DNA of 64,000 nucleotides, from contig NZ_RKST01000007.1 in the NCBI RefSeq assembly GCF_003934165.1, positions 62,001-126,000 of the forward strand, read 5' to 3'. Below, piece by piece: positions 61,955 through 64,000 of this stretch. Numbering within the stretch: position 1 is the stretch's first letter; each line of letters begins with the position of its first letter. Made by a program: the position numbers and the translations under genes. This stretch comes from Borborobacter arsenicus. GTDB lineage: Bacteria; Pseudomonadota; Alphaproteobacteria; Rhizobiales; Rhizobiaceae. A model generated the notes under the pieces. The model ran no database searches. It saw nothing but the letters and a program-made list of their open reading frames with translations, and was not told the origin of the DNA.

Positions 61955-63235
61955 ATGGAACTGTTTCTGCTTCTCGCCACCTTCGCCGGCACGCTCGCGC
62001 TCGGCGTGCCGGTTGCGGTCTGCCTTGGTGTCGCGTCACTGGCCTACATCGTGGCCGCGGGCATGCCGGTGGTCATCATCCCGCAGCGCATGTATGCCGG
62101 CATGGACGTCTTCGTCCTGCTGTGCATTCCCGGCTTCATCCTCGCCGGCAATTTGATGAATTTCGGCGGTATCACCGAACGCATCATCCGGCTGGCCAAT
62201 GCGCTGGTCGGCTGGATGCGCGGCGGGCTGGCGATGGCCAACGTCGCCGACTCCATGATGTTCGGCGGTATCTCCGGCACAGCCGTGGCCGACGTGGCGG
62301 CAACCGGCGGCGTGATGATCCCCGGCATGGTCAAGTCTGGCTATCCGCCTGCCTTTTCAGCCGCCATTACGGCCGCTTCCTCGACCGTGGGACCGATGAT
62401 CCCGCCCAGCGTCCCGATGATCATCGTCGGCGCGCTGTCGGGGATTTCCGTCGGCAAGCTGTTCCTCGCAGGCGCGGTGCCGGGCATTGTGATGGGCGTC
62501 GGCATGGCGATCACCTGCTACATCCTTGCCGTGCGCAATAACTATCCGCGCCACGAGTGGAAGGGGTTCCGTGAACTCTTCGTTGCCTTCTTCAGCGCCT
62601 TCTGGGCGCTCGCCATGACCGCACTGATCATCGGCGGGCTGCTGACGGGCATCGCCACGCCGACGGAAACCGCCATTGTGGCAAGCATCTACGCTTTCGT
62701 CGTCGGCGCCTTCGTCTATCGTGAACTGCCGCTGTCGGCCATTCCGAAGATACTGATCGACAGCGCGATCTCGTCTGCCGGCATCCTCGCACTGGTCGGT
62801 TTTGCCAATGTCTTCGGCTCGATCCTCGCCGCCGAGCGCATCCCGCAGATGATCGCAAGTGCCGTGCTGTCGATCACCGACAACAAATATGTCGTCATCA
62901 TCCTGATCAATATCCTACTGCTGATCGTCGGCATGTTCATGGAGACGATAGCGGCCCTGATCATCCTGTTCGTGCCGCTGCTCACGCTGGCTACCAGCGT
63001 CGGTATCGATCCGTTGCATTTTGCGACATTCGCCGTGCTGAACCTGATGATCGGCCTGACGACGCCGCCGGTGGGCGTGTGCCTGTTCGTCGCCTGCAAC
63101 ATCGCGCGCATCCCGCTGATGCCCGTGGTCAAGGCGATCGTTCCGTTCCTGATCTCCAACATCGTCGTTTTGCTGCTGGTGTCGTATGTCCCGTTCTTCG
63201 CGACCTGGCTGCCGAACACGCTGATGGGAGAATAG
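61955..63235 (+). CDS. TRAP transporter large permease, DctM type
   Basis: A 426-aa permease with 11-12 helices (FAGTLALGVPVAVCLG, IPGFILAGNLMNFGGITERI, FGGISGTAVADVAATGGVMI, TAASSTVGPMIPPSVPMIIV, GLTTPPVGVCLFVACNIARI). Start ATG 61955 is preceded by GAGGAG. Sodium-driven importer with the two preceding subunits. Confidence 0.9.
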   Translation: MELFLLLATFAGTLALGVPVAVCLGVASLAYIVAAGMPVVIIPQRMYAGMDVFVLLCIPGFILAGNLMNFGGITERIIRLANALVGWMRGGLAMANVADSMMFGGISGTAVADVAATGGVMIPGMVKSGYPPAFSAAITAASSTVGPMIPPSVPMIIVGALSGISVGKLFLAGAVPGIVMGVGMAITCYILAVRNNYPRHEWKGFRELFVAFFSAFWALAMTALIIGGLLTGIATPTETAIVASIYAFVVGAFVYRELPLSAIPKILIDSAISSAGILALVGFANVFGSILAAERIPQMIASAVLSITDNKYVVIILINILLLIVGMFMETIAALIILFVPLLTLATSVGIDPLHFATFAVLNLMIGLTTPPVGVCLFVACNIARIPLMPVVKAIVPFLISNIVVLLLVSYVPFFATWLPNTLMGE

Positions 63236-63238
63236 GCT

Positions 63239-64000
63239 ATGAAAACGCGCGTCTGCAGACTCTACGCCCAAGGCGATATTCGGATCGAGGAAGCCGAAGT
63301 CGCGGAACCGGGCCCAGGCCAGGTGCTCGTCGCCATGGGTGCCGGCGGCATCTGTGGGTCCGACCTGCATTATTACCAGGACGGAGGCTTCGGCCCCATC
63401 CGGGTCAGGGAACCGATCATCCTTGGTCATGAGGTTGCCGGAACGGTGAAGGCGATCGGGCCCGGCGTCGAGGGGATTGCGGTTGGTGATCGCATGGCGG
63501 TCAATCCCAGCCGGCCCTGCAACAGCTGCCGCTACTGCCTTGAAGGGCTGCAGCAGCATTGCCTGTCGATGCGGTTTTTCGGTTCGGCACTGCGTTTCCC
63601 GCACGAGCAGGGCGGGTTCCGCGACCTGATGGTGGTGGATGCCTATCAATGCGTGCGCATCGACAATCCCGATGTCACGCTAGCAGAAGTTGCCTGCGCC
63701 GAGCCGCTCGCAGTCTGCCTTCATGCACTGAACCGCGCAGGCGCGAGCGCCGGCAACATAGCCGGCAAGTCGGTGCTGGTGACCGGCGCCGGCCCCATCG
63801 GTGCGCTTACCGTTGCGGCGCTGCGCCATGCCGGAGCAGCCTCTATCGTGGTCACCGACCTTCAGGATCTGCCGCTGGAAGTGGCGCGCATGATGGGGGC
63901 CACCGAAACCATCAATGTGCGCACGCGGCCGGAGCGGCTTGAGGCATATAACGAAGGCAAGGGCCATTTCGACATCGCCTTTGAATGTTCCGCGGCCTCA
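63239..64000 (+). CDS. idnD: Zinc alcohol dehydrogenase, L-idonate 5-dehydrogenase-like (5' part)
   Basis: Starts at ATG 63239, 3 bases after dctM, and runs open through the window end (254 codons seen, about 340-350 expected). GroES-like N-domain with catalytic zinc ligands in GAGGICGSDLHYY and ILGHEVAG, the structural zinc Cys set in PCNSCRYCLEGLQQHC, and Rossmann motif VLVTGAGPIGALTVAALRHA. The DLHYYQDGGFGPIR segment is IdnD-like. It would oxidise L-idonate or a related aldonate imported by the TRAP system. Confidence 0.8.
   Translation, partial: MKTRVCRLYAQGDIRIEEAEVAEPGPGQVLVAMGAGGICGSDLHYYQDGGFGPIRVREPIILGHEVAGTVKAIGPGVEGIAVGDRMAVNPSRPCNSCRYCLEGLQQHCLSMRFFGSALRFPHEQGGFRDLMVVDAYQCVRIDNPDVTLAEVACAEPLAVCLHALNRAGASAGNIAGKSVLVTGAGPIGALTVAALRHAGAASIVVTDLQDLPLEVARMMGATETINVRTRPERLEAYNEGKGHFDIAFECSAAS

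Noticed and set aside
1-64000. tRNA, rRNA, CRISPR, IS or prophage features
   Set aside because: Intergenic regions are short and I found no cloverleaf, repeat-spacer array, transposase or integrase; this was a reading by eye, not a program search.

Overview
The window reads as chromosomal DNA of a GC-rich alphaproteobacterium of the Rhizobiales (Mesorhizobium, Aminobacter or Phyllobacteriaceae-like). The main reasons are the complete rhizobial glycerol operon in the order glpD-S-T-P-Q-U-V-K, the urease order ureD-A-J-B-C-E-F-G, and the density of solute-binding-protein importers, FAD oxidases and GntR/LysR regulators. It is a catabolic and transport region. I see no rRNA, tRNA, CRISPR, phage or insertion sequence. 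The first gene (torS-like) and the last (idnD-like) are cut by the window ends.

Layout. (1) 1-6.4 kb: a TorS/TorR-type two-component system beside a TmoXWV-type betaine/TMAO ABC importer, with tor-box-like decamers between the divergent torR and tmoX. (2) 6.4-17.2 kb: a LysR regulator divergent from a carbamoyl-amide hydrolase, HyuA/HyuB hydantoinase and an amide/urea/branched-chain type ABC importer; the second ATPase gene of the importer is frameshifted at an A8 run. (3) 17.2-34.4 kb: a large island centred on a GntR regulator. To its left are a D-2-hydroxyacid dehydrogenase and a succinate-semialdehyde-type aldehyde dehydrogenase. To its right are a DAO-family oxidase, a dipeptide-type ABC importer with a GST-like protein, two more FAD oxidoreductases, a D-2-hydroxyglutarate-type dehydrogenase, an HglS-type 2-oxoadipate dioxygenase/decarboxylase and a RidA protein. 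Two nearly identical promoter/operator cassettes with GTATAC sites tie the two arms together. (4) 34.8-39.9 kb: SDR, APH-like kinase, acyl-CoA-dehydrogenase-like protein, GntR and CaiB CoA-transferase, resembling the levulinate (4-hydroxyacid) pathway.

(5) 39.9-49.3 kb: the glycerol ABC importer with GlpK and GlpD, transcribed leftward from a promoter covered by five CGAA half-sites at exact 11-bp spacing; no glpR is present. (6) 49.5-50.0 kb: dps. (7) 50.2-55.9 kb: the complete urease operon. (8) 55.9-64 kb: leftward uxuA-uxuB-kdgK, and rightward gntR, a DctPQM TRAP importer and an L-idonate-dehydrogenase-like gene, together a hexuronate/aldonate module.

How it works together. Each block pairs an importer with the first catabolic enzymes and usually a local regulator. 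Methylated amines, carbamoylated compounds and urea supply nitrogen. The HglS island, the 4-hydroxyacid-like cluster, the glycerol operon and the uronate module feed 2-oxoglutarate, acyl-CoA, dihydroxyacetone phosphate and KDPG into central metabolism. A recurring device is a perfect or near-perfect GC-rich hairpin directly after four of the five solute-binding-protein genes, probably to raise binding-protein expression over the rest of the operon. The best candidates for something new are the HglS island with its twin regulatory cassettes and the levulinate-like cluster that uses a CoA-transferase.
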